The notes under the pieces: model-generated
What the model was told of the DNA's origin: nothing
Database searches by the model: none
What the model saw: only the letters and a program-made list of their open reading frames with translations
In this document: piece after piece, positions 15,862 to 24,847 of the stretch
Layout: each line of letters begins with the position of its first letter
Numbering within the stretch: the stretch's first letter is position 1
Translations under genes and position numbers: made by a program
Assembly: GCF_900167415.1 (NCBI RefSeq)
Contig: NZ_FUWU01000016.1
Coordinates: 1 to 58,845, forward strand
DNA from: Fibrobacter intestinalis
GTDB lineage: Bacteria > Fibrobacterota > Fibrobacteria > Fibrobacterales > Fibrobacteraceae
Direction: 5' to 3'
Length of the DNA: 58,845 bases

Positions 15862-17160
15862 ATGAAAAACATACTCGCATTTCTCAAAAAAATCCCATCA
15901 ACACTTAGAAAGTGGCTTGCCAAGCCGTTGCCGATGCTCGAAAAGGTCGAAGAAGGCTATCACTTTCCTTTTTCGCACCTGTTTTTCTCCATCGTTTCAT
16001 GGGTAGGTATCCTTGCAATTTGTGCGGGATTCTTTATTTTCCTATACTCCATTCTCCCCGTATTTGAACGTTCCGTGGATAAGCCGGAAATGCTTTCGCA
16101 GAGGGAGATTACCGCGGAAGAGGTCTTGTCTTGCGCAAAACCTGTGCAATCCAAACCGAAAAAGCGTACAACGTCTGCGGCCATAGAAACGGAATCTTGC
16201 CCAAGGCCTCAAATTTCGCTCGCCAATTTGGCATCGGCCCTTCCCAACGTTACTTTTTCCAAAAAAGGACGCAAGAATATTTGCGACAAAAGCGAAGGCT
16301 ATTATGAATATGGGGACTGGGGCGATTTTATTTATCCCAGCCGGTGCTATGAATATGGCGATATCGATTCCAAATTTTCCGAAAATGTGCGGGCGAAAAT
16401 GCAGCAATGGTTCCCGTGCGACAGCGCTGTCCAACAGGAAATCGTCAATAAGCAGGCTTCGCACTTGATGTTCTATGCGGAAAAATCCCGCCTGCAAATT
16501 TACGAGACGTCCATCAATTGGCTTGGACGTGCGGAGGACATGAACGCCGTAACGGAAACCTTTGAAATTTTTGCGGCGGTTGATTCCGTCATCGGCAATG
16601 CGGGTAATGAAGATGCCTCTCAAAATGTGGAAAGCTTGTTTGCCGTCTTCGAAAATTTCATGGAAAAAAATCCGAAAAGTGGAAAGCCGGTCCTTTTCAA
16701 AGCTTTGGAATTGGTAAAAATCGCGGATGGCTCCAAACGGCTGGATGTATTCAAAACAGCGCGGGCCTATTATAAGGAAATCGATATCGATATGGATGTG
16801 AGCGGGGAATGGGCGAAAGCTACAGATCGTTTCCTCGTGCTGAATGAATTGCATGTAGGCTCCAATATCGTCAACAATCTAAAATGTTTCTATGACGCCT
16901 ATATCAAGGAAGCTTCGGATCGCGTTGCGGAAAATAAAAGGCGTGAACGCTCCTATGAATCGGAAGTATCGAAAGCAAAGTTTGAAGCGGCGGCGGCACG
17001 TTTGAAGCATCGAGCTGCAATGCCTGTTTCGGGAATTGTCGCGATGACCGGATTGGCTCTTTTCATTGTAATCGGGATTCTTTTGCTGCTGTTCTCCTTG
17101 CAGCGCAGCGTCAAGCACCTTGAAAAAATCGTTGCAGAAAAAGATAAAACAAAGGAATAA
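15862..17160 (+). CDS. Membrane protein with two transmembrane segments, function unknown
   Basis: 432 aa from the ATG at 15862, which follows GAGGAAAAAA; a start at 15826 would add 12 residues. TM1 at about 42-65 (FFSIVSWVGILAICAGFFIF), TM2 near the C-terminus (GIVAMTGLALFIVIGILLLL), joined by a ~320-residue extracytoplasmic region with a Tyr/Cys segment (SEGYYEYGDWGDFIYPSRCY) and helices. The short C-terminal tail (SLQRSVKHLEKIVAEKDK) could be a cytoplasmic coiled coil. The layout recalls sensory or scaffold proteins, but no signalling domain is visible. Four nt upstream of the ankyrin gene. Confidence 0.6.
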   Translation: MKNILAFLKKIPSTLRKWLAKPLPMLEKVEEGYHFPFSHLFFSIVSWVGILAICAGFFIFLYSILPVFERSVDKPEMLSQREITAEEVLSCAKPVQSKPKKRTTSAAIETESCPRPQISLANLASALPNVTFSKKGRKNICDKSEGYYEYGDWGDFIYPSRCYEYGDIDSKFSENVRAKMQQWFPCDSAVQQEIVNKQASHLMFYAEKSRLQIYETSINWLGRAEDMNAVTETFEIFAAVDSVIGNAGNEDASQNVESLFAVFENFMEKNPKSGKPVLFKALELVKIADGSKRLDVFKTARAYYKEIDIDMDVSGEWAKATDRFLVLNELHVGSNIVNNLKCFYDAYIKEASDRVAENKRRERSYESEVSKAKFEAAAARLKHRAAMPVSGIVAMTGLALFIVIGILLLLFSLQRSVKHLEKIVAEKDKTKE

Positions 17161-17163
17161 ACG

Positions 17164-19374
17164 TTGAAAATGAAAAGACTCTTTACATTTGTAATTTTTT
17201 GGGCAGCTGCATTTGCTTTGGGGCAGAATCCGTGCTCGGTAAGCAGCTCCTATTTTGCGGAAAGGAACACTTGCTTGGCTCAGTTTCGCGATGTGACAGC
17301 TCCAAGCAATTTGCCGAAGGAGGGGCTTTTCAATGCCGACTCCTGGAAACAATGCTTCGATGATTGGAAAAAGAAATTTTCCGCTTCCAAAAGCAAAGCG
17401 AATGAATGCCGTAAGAAGGAATTTTCGGATTTTGAAAAAGTGTCCGAAATATGCATTCTCAAGCGTTGGAACGAGCAGGCTTGCGGACAGGCCCTCGCTT
17501 CGGCTGTAGGCGACAGCGATCCGGATGCATTGCAAAATTCCATCGGCACGACGCTTCTTCTCCGGGCTGCCGAAAATCTGAACCGGCAAGCGTTCGACTT
17601 CTTCCTTTCGAAGGGAGCGAATATCCATGCCACAGATGTGAACGGAAAAAACGTGCTGATGTATGCTTTGTCGGAAAGTTATCCGGGAGACACGACCGAT
17701 GCCTCTTTGCGGGAATATTACGGAGAAAAACGCCGAACGCAACTCGCTTTGGTCAATTCGATTCTAAAGGCGGGAGTTTCGCCAAACGAAATGGCACTGA
17801 ATGGCATGAACGCTTTGGATTATGCCTTGTTTGTGCCGGGAATCGATCAAGTTGTCGATGCGCTCCTCGCTGCCGACGCTCGTCCCGGAGTCATTCTCTC
17901 CAAGACTTTCAAACAGGGCGAGAAAAAGGTCACAAAGTTGAGCAGCCCCTTTTTGCGCACGCTGGATTCCCTTTCGCCTTATGCGCCAAAAATCTGGAAG
18001 GCGACCAAGGACTGGAAAGCGCAGCTGAAGCAAGGGTCTTATGACGAGGCAACTTTCTGGCAATCGGCGGTGCAATATTACGAACGGGGCTTGCTCTCCG
18101 AAGAAATGGTGGTAGCGGCTCTCGGCAAGGGAATTTCGCCCAATGAAGTCGATTCCGCGGGAACCTCCTTTTACCTCTATTTCATGGATGGGAAGCTCGC
18201 TTCATCAAAAATTACCGGCGCATTCCAGAAGGCCAAAGTAAAAATGGATGAGTTGCAATGGAAGGGGAAACCCTTTAGCCTGTTGGTATACGCCATTTTG
18301 ACGGACAATGCCAAATTGCTGAAGTTAGCCCTGTCCACAAAACCCGACCTAAAAAAAGATGTAGGCCTTTCGATAACGGTAACATTTTCTAATGGAGAGA
18401 GTTCTGAACTACCGCTGACCCCTTTGGAGTTCGCCGTTGATAATCGAAAAGCGGAAATGGTCAAGATGCTTATCAAGGCGAAAGCACCTGTGAAGGAAAG
18501 CTTTGCTTTGGGAATCGCCGTGTTGAACGACGACGTAGAAATGGCGAAAATCTTGATTGCGGCGAAGGCGAATGTCAACGACAATTTCCCCAATGGAGGA
18601 GCGCTTATCGAAAGCGCCAAGTCGGACGCCATGACGGCTTTGCTAAAAAAGAACGGGGCGGTCGTTCCGTTCCATGGTTCCTTTATTGATTATTGCAGAA
18701 ATTCGGAATTGAGCGTCAAAGACGTTTTGGCGGCATTTGACGGGGGCGCCGATGTGAACGAAGTGGGTAGCGATGGATTTACCCCTTTGCATGTGGTTGC
18801 CGCCCTGTCTAAGGACCCGAAGATTGTGGATGTGTTGGTCAAACGGGGCGCTATGGTCAATGCGATGACCCGCAACGGCTGGACTCCCTTCCTTTATGCG
18901 GCAAAACAGAATGCGAATCCGGCTATTTTGACCACGTTGGTCAGGCATGGCGCCGATGTAACCTTGATCCCCAAAAACGAAAACAACTGGGATGCGCTTT
19001 TTTATGCGGTTGCAAACAACCCGAATCCGGCGGTAACGGCAACGCTTTTGTCGATGGGGCTTGACGAGAACTACAGCGATCGGGACAAAAATACGCTGAT
19101 TCTGGTCGCCATCAAGAATAACCCGAACGAAAAAGTCCTTGTCCAGCTGTTCAAACGGGGTTACAAGGTGAATCCCGAAAATTCCTGGTGGGACAATCCT
19201 TTGGAGGTGGCGATAAAAAATCAAGCCGATATCAAGATAATTAAACTATTGCTGCAGGCGCATGCGAAAGTTACCGATAATGCGATGCGCGCGGCCCAGG
19301 GACTCGCCGTCGGCAAGTACCGCAACCAATTGCTGGATTTGCTCATCAAGGCGAAAAAAGCGCAAAAGCGCTAG
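17164..19374 (+). CDS. Exported ankyrin-repeat protein
   Basis: 736 aa. The TTG at 17164 has good spacing from AAAGGA; an ATG at 17170 is possible. Signal peptide KRLFTFVIFWAAAFALG. From about residue 125 onward come many ankyrin repeats in blocks: TTLLLRAAENLNRQAFDFFL, GKNVLMYAL, NALDYALFV, TPLEFAVDNRKAEMVKMLIK, DGFTPLHVVAALSKDPKIVD, NGWTPFLYAAKQNANPAILT. The first ~100 residues are Cys-rich (ERNTCLAQF, KQCFDDWKKKFS, NECRKKEFSDF), which may form disulfides in the periplasm. Ankyrin repeats mediate protein binding; the partner is unknown, possibly one of the two operon neighbours. Confidence 0.8.
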   Translation: MKMKRLFTFVIFWAAAFALGQNPCSVSSSYFAERNTCLAQFRDVTAPSNLPKEGLFNADSWKQCFDDWKKKFSASKSKANECRKKEFSDFEKVSEICILKRWNEQACGQALASAVGDSDPDALQNSIGTTLLLRAAENLNRQAFDFFLSKGANIHATDVNGKNVLMYALSESYPGDTTDASLREYYGEKRRTQLALVNSILKAGVSPNEMALNGMNALDYALFVPGIDQVVDALLAADARPGVILSKTFKQGEKKVTKLSSPFLRTLDSLSPYAPKIWKATKDWKAQLKQGSYDEATFWQSAVQYYERGLLSEEMVVAALGKGISPNEVDSAGTSFYLYFMDGKLASSKITGAFQKAKVKMDELQWKGKPFSLLVYAILTDNAKLLKLALSTKPDLKKDVGLSITVTFSNGESSELPLTPLEFAVDNRKAEMVKMLIKAKAPVKESFALGIAVLNDDVEMAKILIAAKANVNDNFPNGGALIESAKSDAMTALLKKNGAVVPFHGSFIDYCRNSELSVKDVLAAFDGGADVNEVGSDGFTPLHVVAALSKDPKIVDVLVKRGAMVNAMTRNGWTPFLYAAKQNANPAILTTLVRHGADVTLIPKNENNWDALFYAVANNPNPAVTATLLSMGLDENYSDRDKNTLILVAIKNNPNEKVLVQLFKRGYKVNPENSWWDNPLEVAIKNQADIKIIKLLLQAHAKVTDNAMRAAQGLAVGKYRNQLLDLLIKAKKAQKR

Positions 19375-19383
19375 GAGAACCAG

Positions 19384-20127
19384 ATGCATATTAAACGATA
19401 CCTCTTCACAGCCTTCGCCCTTTTCACCCTCGTCGGGCTCGCTTCTGCGGAGCAGGTCTGTACGGAGAGCGAGTACAAGGGCCGCACCATCAAGAAGTGC
19501 CGGGACACGGGCGCTCCCGGAGGCGGTTCCTCCACGGATTCCTTTACGGACCCCCGCGACGGTCAGACCTACAAGACCGTCCAAATAGGGAACCAGACCT
19601 GGATGGCGGAGAACTTGAACTACGAAACGGACGACAGTTACTGCTACGACGACGAGCCCGCCAACTGCCATAAATACGGTCGGCTCTATACTTGGGCCGC
19701 GGCCATGCAAGCTTGTCCGGACGGCTGGCACCTGCCTAGCGATAATGAATTGAAAACGCTTTTCGAGACCGTGGGCGGAGAGTATCGCGAGGAAGAGACA
19801 ATCGGCTTTTTAAACACGAACGTGACGCTCCGCTATTACACCGATGCCGGCAAGAAACTCAAGTCCACTAGAGGCTGGGACGATAGCGAAGGGAAAAGCG
19901 GCAACGGCACGGACGAATATGGCTTTTCCGTGTTGCCAGCGGGTGCCCGCGGTTCAATGGGCGACTATGGGGTTGCCGGTGAGACCGCACTCTTCTGGGG
20001 TCTTTCGGTACTCTACGACCACATTGCGTACCGCTGGGGCTTCAGCAACGAGCACGAGGACGTGTACCTAGATGGCGGTCCCAAAATCGCTGGGTATTCC
20101 GTGCGTTGCCTCAGGGACTCGGACTAG
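19384..20127 (+). CDS. Secreted FISUMP-domain protein
   Basis: 247 aa. ATG 6 nt after AGGAGA and 9 nt after the ankyrin gene stop, so it may be the fourth gene of that operon. Signal peptide MHIKRYLFTAFALFTLVGLA. FISUMP motifs in order: DPRDGQTYKTVQIGNQTWMA (about 59-78), ENLNYETDDSYCYDDEPANC, YGRLYTWAAAMQACPDGWHL (about 99-118), GTDEYGFSVLPAGARG, and the end YSVRCLRDSD. GC content and codon use are richer (GCC, GAC, CTC) than in the ankyrin gene, suggesting a different origin. Nearly identical to the broken copy that follows. Confidence 0.88.
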   Translation: MHIKRYLFTAFALFTLVGLASAEQVCTESEYKGRTIKKCRDTGAPGGGSSTDSFTDPRDGQTYKTVQIGNQTWMAENLNYETDDSYCYDDEPANCHKYGRLYTWAAAMQACPDGWHLPSDNELKTLFETVGGEYREEETIGFLNTNVTLRYYTDAGKKLKSTRGWDDSEGKSGNGTDEYGFSVLPAGARGSMGDYGVAGETALFWGLSVLYDHIAYRWGFSNEHEDVYLDGGPKIAGYSVRCLRDSD

Positions 20128-20177
20128 CGGGGTAGGGACCCCGCTCCTAGCTGCGGCCTAGCCGTAGGCAAGGCCGC
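20127..20177. other. Two GC-rich hairpins after the FISUMP gene
   Basis: GCGGGGT-AGGG-ACCCCGC (20127-20144) and GCGGCC...GGCCGC (20153-20177). No T tract follows, so they are not standard terminators. The TAGCCGTAGGCAAGG inside the second recurs at 58034-58048. Confidence 0.5.
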
Positions 20178-20260
20178 CACCCCCCGGCTCATCGTGGCAG
20201 TCGCAAAGAACGCAAACTCCCAAATGATGCAGAAATTTCAAACCAAGGAAGAAATCAAAA

Positions 20261-20838
20261 ATGAAAAACCGCATACTACTATTCATCGCTCTCGCCGCCG
20301 CTTTCGCCTTCGCCGGAAGTGGCTCAAAAGGCACGTTCACCGACCCCGCGACGGTCAGACCTACAAGACCGTCCAAATAGGGAACCAGACCTGGATGGCG
20401 GAGAACTTGAACTACGAAACGGCGAATAGCTATTGCTACGAAGATAAACCAGCCAACTGCCATAAATACGGTCGGCTCTATACTTGGGCCGCGGCCATGC
20501 AAGCTTGTCCGGACGGCTGGCACCTGCCCAGCGATGCGGAATGGGAAACGCTGATCACGGCTGTCGGCGGAGAGGATGTCGCCGGATTGAAGCTCAAGTC
20601 CACCAGTGGCTGGTACAATGATGGCAACGGCACGGACGAATACGGCTTTTCCGTGTTGCCAGCGGGCTACCGCAATGGCGATGGCGATTACCTCAACGCC
20701 GGCAAGGACGCGACCTTCTGGAGTTCTACGGAGTACCGCAGCTACATTGCGTACTCCTGGAACTTCTGCTCCGACGACGAGACCGTGTCCTCGGGTTTTC
20801 TGTTCGTTGCCTCCGGGACTCCCGTTTGTGAGGTCTAA
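20261..20838 (+). pseudogene. FISUMP gene with two single-base frameshifts
   Basis: ATG at 20261 (AAGGAAG upstream) starts a signal peptide MKNRILLFIALAAAFAFAGS, then GTFTDP. There the C5 run found in the 19384 gene (GACCCCCGCGAC) is C4 (near 20342-20345), so the frame leaves the domain. The domain continues in the next frame (KTVQIGNQTWMAENLNYETA ... GTDEYGFSVLPAGYRNG). Near 20800 a T5 run appears as T4 (GGTTTTCTGTT), so the usual end SVRCLRD is read out of frame and stops at 20838 instead of 20831. Paralogue of the gene just upstream; tandem duplication is likely. Real decay, phase variation or sequencing error are all possible. Confidence 0.8.
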
Positions 20839-20970
20839 AGCAGCCTTTGGCAGCTCCTCGCCCGCAAGGCGAGGACTTCAAAAATCTCGCATGGTTTCGC
20901 AAAAGTCTTTTTGAACGCTCCGATTTTTTGTCTAGCGCCTTTTCCTATTCGGGCGTTTACTGTTGGAGAA

Positions 20971-22005
20971 TCACCGAAGCAAGGACTTGCCGTTTCCGAC
21001 TCTTTTGTAATCGATTAGGCAAATGGCGCACCCCAAAATTGCCGCAAAAGAGAAATACATCAGGGGCGTATTTCTGAATCCCCAAAACGCGGTTGTAAAT
21101 TCCATCATCAGAAACAAGGGGCGATGTAAAAAATACATGCCGACGGATAAATTTCTGAGCAGCTTAGTCGTCGTTTCTTTCAATGAAATTCGTTTTTCTA
21201 AAATGAAAAAGAAAAAAGAGGGGATGAAGAATAATTGCAAAATGTATAATGCGGAGTCGTCGATAGATGTTTGATGCCTTATCGCCCTGATTTCCAAGAG
21301 ATATAGGAAATAGAGCAGAAATGTAAAAGACGCTATCAGAAAAGGTGAAAATTTTTGGCGAATGCGCGTCCTGTAATAAAACGAAAACGCCCCTAGAGCC
21401 ATAAAAGGAAAACCGACGAAGATACCGTTTCTTGCCGACAGGCAAAAATCCATGTAAGCATCCACAATTTTTTGTAATTCTGTGCCTTCTAATAGGAAAT
21501 AGTAATTGTTACAAAGTAATGCCCATGTGTACAAGATGAATCCTGCAAAAACGGATAACACTATTTTTTTCTTGGCCAAGAATGGAGATAAAATCAAAGC
21601 TCCTACGATACAGGCTTGGATAAACCACAGCGCGCCATAGGGATAAAAAACAATGTGTTCAAGAGAGTCTTTCAGGAAGAATGCTAAAGTGAATTTGTTT
21701 TTAATGATCAGTTTTAGGTTGATTAGCAAAATGTTGATGCTTTCGAAGAAAAATAAGGGAATTGCGAGCCGTTTTATGTACTGAAAAGTGACTTGGCGAT
21801 TAGAGAGCTCCTTGTCTAGAAATTTTTTGCAAAAGAAAAAAACGGAAGTAAAGAAAAAGAATGGGACCGCCAATCTGAAAATGGATCGCTCTACAAAGAA
21901 TCCAAGAGCTTCCGGTAAATAAGAAGAAATTTTTGCATGTAGCGCTATGATGCAAAGGGCAAAAGAGAAATTTGAATATGTCAATGCGTTTGTATTGCAT
22001 TTCAT
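20971..22005 (-). CDS. Integral membrane acyltransferase (acyltransferase-3 family)
   Basis: 344 aa from the ATG at 22005. About ten hydrophobic segments span the protein. N-terminal FSFALCIIALHAKISS is the motif I region (His as likely catalytic base), followed by RLAVPFFFFTSVFFFCKKFL, matching the R-x-PxFFxxSGFF region of family 3. A conserved YPYGALWFIQACIVGALIL lies in the middle. Such proteins O-acetylate or acylate surface polysaccharides at the inner membrane. A-T-rich relative to its neighbours and alone between FISUMP and DUF1703 genes; horizontal gain is plausible. No polysaccharide cluster is nearby. Confidence 0.8.
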   Translation of the reverse strand: MKCNTNALTYSNFSFALCIIALHAKISSYLPEALGFFVERSIFRLAVPFFFFTSVFFFCKKFLDKELSNRQVTFQYIKRLAIPLFFFESINILLINLKLIIKNKFTLAFFLKDSLEHIVFYPYGALWFIQACIVGALILSPFLAKKKIVLSVFAGFILYTWALLCNNYYFLLEGTELQKIVDAYMDFCLSARNGIFVGFPFMALGAFSFYYRTRIRQKFSPFLIASFTFLLYFLYLLEIRAIRHQTSIDDSALYILQLFFIPSFFFFILEKRISLKETTTKLLRNLSVGMYFLHRPLFLMMEFTTAFWGFRNTPLMYFSFAAILGCAICLIDYKRVGNGKSLLR

Positions 22006-22076
22006 CCGCAATTTAGTATTTCTAGACGATGAAACTAGCCCTTTGCGAAATTTGATAAGCTAAAGACTTGATTTTC

Positions 22077-22104
22077 CCTTCCTTCCTTCCTTCCTTCCTT
22101 TCTT
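22077..22104. repeat. Tetranucleotide microsatellite (CCTT)n
   Basis: About six CCTT units ending in degenerate TTTC units, roughly 75-100 bp upstream of the acyltransferase start on its promoter side. The 22006-22298 spacer holds no gene. Confidence 0.8.
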
Positions 22105-22298
22105 TCGCTCCCTATTTGTTTTTCTGATTTGCGTATCGGAAAATTCGTCATCATCGCCGGGTTATATGTATTTGTTCTGGAAACTGGAATTTGAAATGAT
22201 TTCGGTTTCTTTAAAAATGAGAGAAAAGGGGAAAGCCTGTTTTTGTCCGTCCTTAGCGGAGAAAATTTCGAAGGCGGCTTTTTTGTTATATTGTCCTT

Positions 22299-23882
22299 AT
22301 GGCTTTGAAAAGATTCCCCATCGGCGTGCAGGATTTCGCAAGGATTCGCGAAGACGGCAAGTATTACGTAGACAAGACCGACTTGATTTACAAGCTTGCC
22401 CATTCGGAGGATTATTACTTCTTGTCCCGTCCTCGCCGGTTCGGCAAGTCGCTCCTGGTGAGCACCTTGCAATGCTACTTCGAAGGCCGCCGGGAACTGT
22501 TCGCGGGCCTAGCCATGGAAAAGCTCGAAACCGAGTGGAAAAAACATCCGGTATTCAAGCTGAGTTTCGCGGGGAACAAGTTCGTCAAAGAACAAGATTT
22601 GGCGGACACGCTCAACCTCAAGCTTGGGGAATGGGAACGAATGTATGGCCTCGCTCCGTCCAAGGCTTCCGCGTGGGGGACGCGCTTCGAAGTCCTCCTC
22701 AAGGCGGCCTACGAATCCGCCGGCGTGCAGCCGGTGGTCCTGGTGGACGAATACGACGCCCCGCTCCTGGATTCCATGGAAAACCCGGAGCTCCAGCAAA
22801 CCCTCAAGGAAGAAATGCGGAAGCTCTTCAGCCCCCTCAAGGACCTGGGCGGCATCCTCCGCTTCGTCTTCCTTACCGGCATCAGCAAGTTCAGCCAGCT
22901 GTCGATTTTCAGCGAGCTGAACAATCTGAAAGTCATCACCATGAACGACGAATACGCGGGCATCTGCGGCATCACCAAGGAGGAGGTGTTCACGCAGATG
23001 CAGCCGGAAATCCAGGCTCTCGCGGGCAAGAACGGCATGAGCTACGACGAGGCCTGCGAAGCCCTGAAGCAGAAGTACGACGGCTACCACTTCAGCAAGA
23101 ATTCTCCGGACGTGTTCAACCCCTTCAGCCTCATCAATTCCCTTAGCGACGGGGAACTCGCCAACTACTGGTTCGCGACGGGGACGCCCACGGTCCTGAC
23201 AAAGCTCATGAGCCGCTACAAGGTGGACCCGCAGCCCTTCGACGGCGGATTCGACGCCACGCTGGACATGTTCGACGCTCCCACCGAGACGGCGACGAAC
23301 CCCATCCCCATGCTTTACCAGAGCGGCTACCTGACCATCAAGGGCTTTGACGGTTTTTCCTATACGCTGGGCTTTCCCAACGACGAGGTTCGCCTCGGGT
23401 TCCTGAAGGCGCTGATGCCCTACTACGCCAAGGACGACGTGGTGGACAACGACTCCTTTATATTGTGCTTCACGAAATCTTTCCGGCAGAACCGGCTGGA
23501 AGACGCCATGGCGCAAATCCGCGCGTTCCTTAGTTCCATCCCCTACAACGCGGAACGCCAGGACGAGAACCACTACAAGACGGTGCTGTTCCTGATATTC
23601 AAGCTCTGCACCCCTTACGTTGTACGTGCCGAGGAATGCAGCGCGGCGGGCCGTGCGGACGCCGTGGTGGAGACCGCCGACAGCGTTTACGTGTTCGAGT
23701 TCAAATTAGACGGCAGCGGGACCGCGGAGGACGCCCTCGCCCAGATCGACTCCAGGGGCTACCTGATTCCCTATACCGCGACGCCGGGCACCGACGGCAA
23801 CCCGAAAAAGCTCTACAAGATCGGGGCCAGCTTCGACAGCGAAAAGCGCACCATCGGCGAGTGGCTTGTGCGGGAGGGGTAG
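22299..23882 (+). CDS. AAA-ATPase-like / PD-(D/E)XK nuclease protein (DUF1703 type)
   Basis: 527 aa. N-terminal AAA-ATPase-like domain: FPIGVQDFARIREDGKYYVD, P-loop-like SRPRRFGKSLL (43-53), Walker B VVLVDEYDAPL (146-156) and LTGISKFSQLSIFSELNNL sensor region. The C-terminal DUF1703 nuclease-like domain has RADAVVE followed by VYVFEFKLDGSGTAEDALAQ, the D...ExK pattern of PD-(D/E)XK enzymes. The family is expanded in Bacteroidetes and Fibrobacter; its role is not settled (mobile-element-linked or defence-linked proposals). GC-rich codon use contrasts with the flanking genes, which supports recent acquisition. Confidence 0.85.
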   Translation: MALKRFPIGVQDFARIREDGKYYVDKTDLIYKLAHSEDYYFLSRPRRFGKSLLVSTLQCYFEGRRELFAGLAMEKLETEWKKHPVFKLSFAGNKFVKEQDLADTLNLKLGEWERMYGLAPSKASAWGTRFEVLLKAAYESAGVQPVVLVDEYDAPLLDSMENPELQQTLKEEMRKLFSPLKDLGGILRFVFLTGISKFSQLSIFSELNNLKVITMNDEYAGICGITKEEVFTQMQPEIQALAGKNGMSYDEACEALKQKYDGYHFSKNSPDVFNPFSLINSLSDGELANYWFATGTPTVLTKLMSRYKVDPQPFDGGFDATLDMFDAPTETATNPIPMLYQSGYLTIKGFDGFSYTLGFPNDEVRLGFLKALMPYYAKDDVVDNDSFILCFTKSFRQNRLEDAMAQIRAFLSSIPYNAERQDENHYKTVLFLIFKLCTPYVVRAEECSAAGRADAVVETADSVYVFEFKLDGSGTAEDALAQIDSRGYLIPYTATPGTDGNPKKLYKIGASFDSEKRTIGEWLVREG

Positions 23883-23943
23883 CCGGCAAATAGCTAGGCT
23901 GGAGTTGGAAGGTCTTTGGCCTTTCCGAAGCAGACTTTAGATT

Positions 23944-24725
23944 TTACAAACAGGAGTCCCGGAGACAACGAATCGGCATCGCCCTGTCCTTATAGCTGTT
24001 GTTCAAGCTTATCTTGTCGAAATGGTTGAAATTCATGCTATACATAGATTTTGCCGTTGGAAAGGGCTATCCAAATGTAAGTGCTGCCGGCATTAAAAAT
24101 CTGCTGTTATTACTGCGATAACCTGTAGGGAGTGCGGAAAATCCATAGCTGTCCATACCATTCCGATGTTCCGACCGGAAATCGCCTTACCGGCAATAGT
24201 TGTACCGCCAACGGTAGCTAGCAACGTATTGAACTCGCTTTTGCTAGGCAAATCCAGCCTTCCGGGCAAACGCCGCGGACCATTTCGCTGGGGCTGCAAG
24301 AAATGCCATTCCCGCACTCTTTCCCTCCATTGCTGAAAATCCCGGCACTGTCTATGGCCGCGTTTCACAGGTAGAGAGGGTCGTACTTGGCGCAGGTATC
24401 TGCTTTTCCCTGTCATCCGATGAGAAACTTGCCGATACGGAGCTGCTGGAAATTTCTTTGCGGGAACAGGAAGATTTCTCCTATAAGTCCTCGATGTCGG
24501 ACGGTTTTTCCCATTGTTGCAAAGGTAATGGCTGTTTTACGAAAGCACCAGAGCCGCGTCCCCATCGCGATTGTCCGTGCAATTTGGCAGGTCGTCCACA
24601 TTTTCCAGATGGAACGCATGGTTGCTTTTGGTGCTTTTCCCGGGGGAGAGGAAGAGTCATCCCCACAGGCGATAAAAGAGAATATCGTCGCAATGCCAGT
24701 GGCAAAAATGAAGTTTTGAAAAGGT
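23944..24725 (-). pseudogene. Decayed FISUMP lipoprotein gene
   Basis: On the minus strand, fragments occur in order but in different frames: a lipoprotein start (FIFATGIATIFSFIACGDDS, lipobox FIAC; no clear ATG), NVDDLPNCTDNRDGDA (~24590), LPSKSEFNTLLATVGGTTIA (~24250-24200), GYRSNNSRF (~24110) and the terminus PIRCLRDSCL with stop at 23944-23946. These are FISUMP-gene landmarks. The CGDDSS + NVDDLPNC start matches the broken gene at 51 kb (CGDDSS ... TVDDLGKC). Several frameshifts are needed to join the parts, so this is a true relic. Confidence 0.8.
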
Positions 24726-24847
24726 TCCTTTTTCCTGGGTAGATGTTTTCCCTTGAACTTTTCGGAAATTCAGGAAATCGTCCCCCCTTTGAATTTTTCG
24801 CGCTCCCGGATTCAAAGCGGTAAAACGCCGCACTCCTGAAAAAGGGC

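Noticed and set aside
22509-23573. 354-codon minus-strand frame inside the DUF1703 gene
   Set aside because: The plus-strand gene has clear ATPase and nuclease motifs; the opposite frame is open because of high GC and codon bias.
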